Below, in pieces: positions 63,368 through 64,000 of a DNA stretch of 64,000 bases. Where the stretch lies: assembly GCA_029204225.1 (NCBI GenBank), contig CM055096.1, forward strand, positions 35,236,390-35,300,389, in the 5' to 3' direction. Numbering within the stretch: the first letter of the stretch is position 1; each line of letters starts with the position of its first letter. This DNA is from Diphasiastrum complanatum. Lineage: Eukaryota > Streptophyta > Lycopodiopsida > Lycopodiales > Lycopodiaceae. The position numbers were made by a program, and so were the translations under genes. The notes beneath the pieces are model-generated. The model saw only the letters and a program-made list of their open reading frames with translations. It had not been told where the DNA came from and did not search any database.

Positions 63368-64000
63368 TGTTGAATTTCACACGTGTGGACTGTCCACTAC
63401 ATGTACTTGTGATCTCCTAAGGTGTGTAGATGCACCAAGATCAAGACTATATTGAGATTCAAGATCAATCTTGAATCCTATGGCAAAAACACACTACTAC
63501 ATGCATTCAATCACTTCCAACTCTCACTCACACGTGTGGGAAGTATTCAAAAAATAATCTAAGTAAAAACAAGCTGCTCTCCTCGGGTAGAGAGAGAAAA
63601 TGCATCAAGAGCTCTCGGGTAGAGAGAGAAAGCTAGAAATCCATGAAATCACCAAATCAATTAACTTCAAAATGAGGAGTACAATGATACTAGTATGTCC
63701 ACGAGCTACCACTATGCTTAACTATGATTGGACCATATTTTGTCACCTCTTGATCCTATTGGATCATTGATCTATGCAGCTCTTAATTCTATTGGACTAT
63801 ATTCAAGCACACCTCAATTTCCTATTGGACCTCACAAGGTTCCACCTCTAAATCCTATTGGACCTCTTGGAATTCATCAAACAAAAACTTTACACTTGTC
63901 TACACTCTAATTAGCAAGTGTTTAGCCTCTTACTCTATTTTGGCTCAATAGTGGCATTACAAGTGGAAATGCATAATTTGCCATCTATGCCAAATTTATT
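63368..64000 (-). repeat. 5' LTR (element sense) of the recent Copia element, cut by window end
   Basis: Aligns base for base with 57782-58414 apart from about five substitutions. The last 10 bp or so are beyond the window. It carries the same two CACACGTGTG motifs. Confidence 0.93.

Larger units (their letters stand above)
57782..64000 (-). mobile_element. Recent Ty1/Copia element, nearly full length, runs off the window
   Basis: Minus-strand element with LTRs at 57782-58424 and 63368-64000 (cut by the window, probably 10 bp short), primer site 63356-63367 and a purine-tract region at 58425-58436. Gag lies at about 61740-62610, the zinc knuckle CFYCGKKDHYATNC near 61800-61840, protease WYIDSGASSHM near 61632-61665, pre-integrase LWHRRLGHPNYKSM near 61220-61262, and integrase about 60640-61110. 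Reverse transcriptase is about 59500-60110 (YVDDIIL near 59575-59595) and RNase H about 58690-59130. All Copia domains are present in order. About two interruptions are visible, so this copy looks defective. LTRs differ at about five positions over 630 bp, implying a recent insertion. Confidence 0.93.

Overview
The window is plant nuclear DNA. It is AT-rich and made mostly of layered, broken LTR retrotransposons, microsatellites and small inverted-repeat elements around two protein-coding host genes. Land-plant origin is supported by two BAHD acyltransferase genes with the family's conserved single intron, by several primer sites complementary to plant initiator tRNA-Met, and by very long GA and AT tracts. 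I cannot name the species or clade from this sequence.

Layout. 1-2009: long GA tracts bounding a tandemly duplicated block, then a degenerate repeat that recurs near 43.4 kb. 2010-13134: two copies, both on the minus strand, of one LTR retroelement (LTRs about 1.2 kb, internal region 2.6-2.8 kb, no recognisable gag or pol), with a Ty3-type gag relic and a plus-oriented LTR end between them. 13135-17410: a broken Copia element and LTR-like sequence. 17411-21780: BAHD gene 1 (plus) with its flanks. 21781-36160: dispersed repeats, a Ty3/gypsy pol relic, a foldback element and Copia fragments, including a tandem duplication of a Copia 3' end. 36161-38757: BAHD gene 2 (minus), with a hAT-like MITE 284 bp upstream of its start codon. 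39563-50248: dispersed repeats and Ty3/gypsy relics. 50249-53064: a TIR-bounded unit with two convergent reading frames of no family I recognise. 53702-64000: two related Copia elements, the second flanked by nearly identical LTRs and therefore recent.

Host biology. The BAHD genes encode about 452 and 453 residues, are about 90% identical, face each other tail to tail about 16 kb apart, and share non-coding homology downstream. They most resemble the omega-hydroxyacid/fatty-alcohol hydroxycinnamoyltransferase (HHT/ASFT) branch, whose members acylate suberin- and cutin-type lipids with feruloyl-CoA. Both carry DHGWG where the family normally has DFGWG. The most novel-looking material is the 50.2-53.1 kb TIR unit, whose ends match the foldback element at 27.2-28.4 kb.
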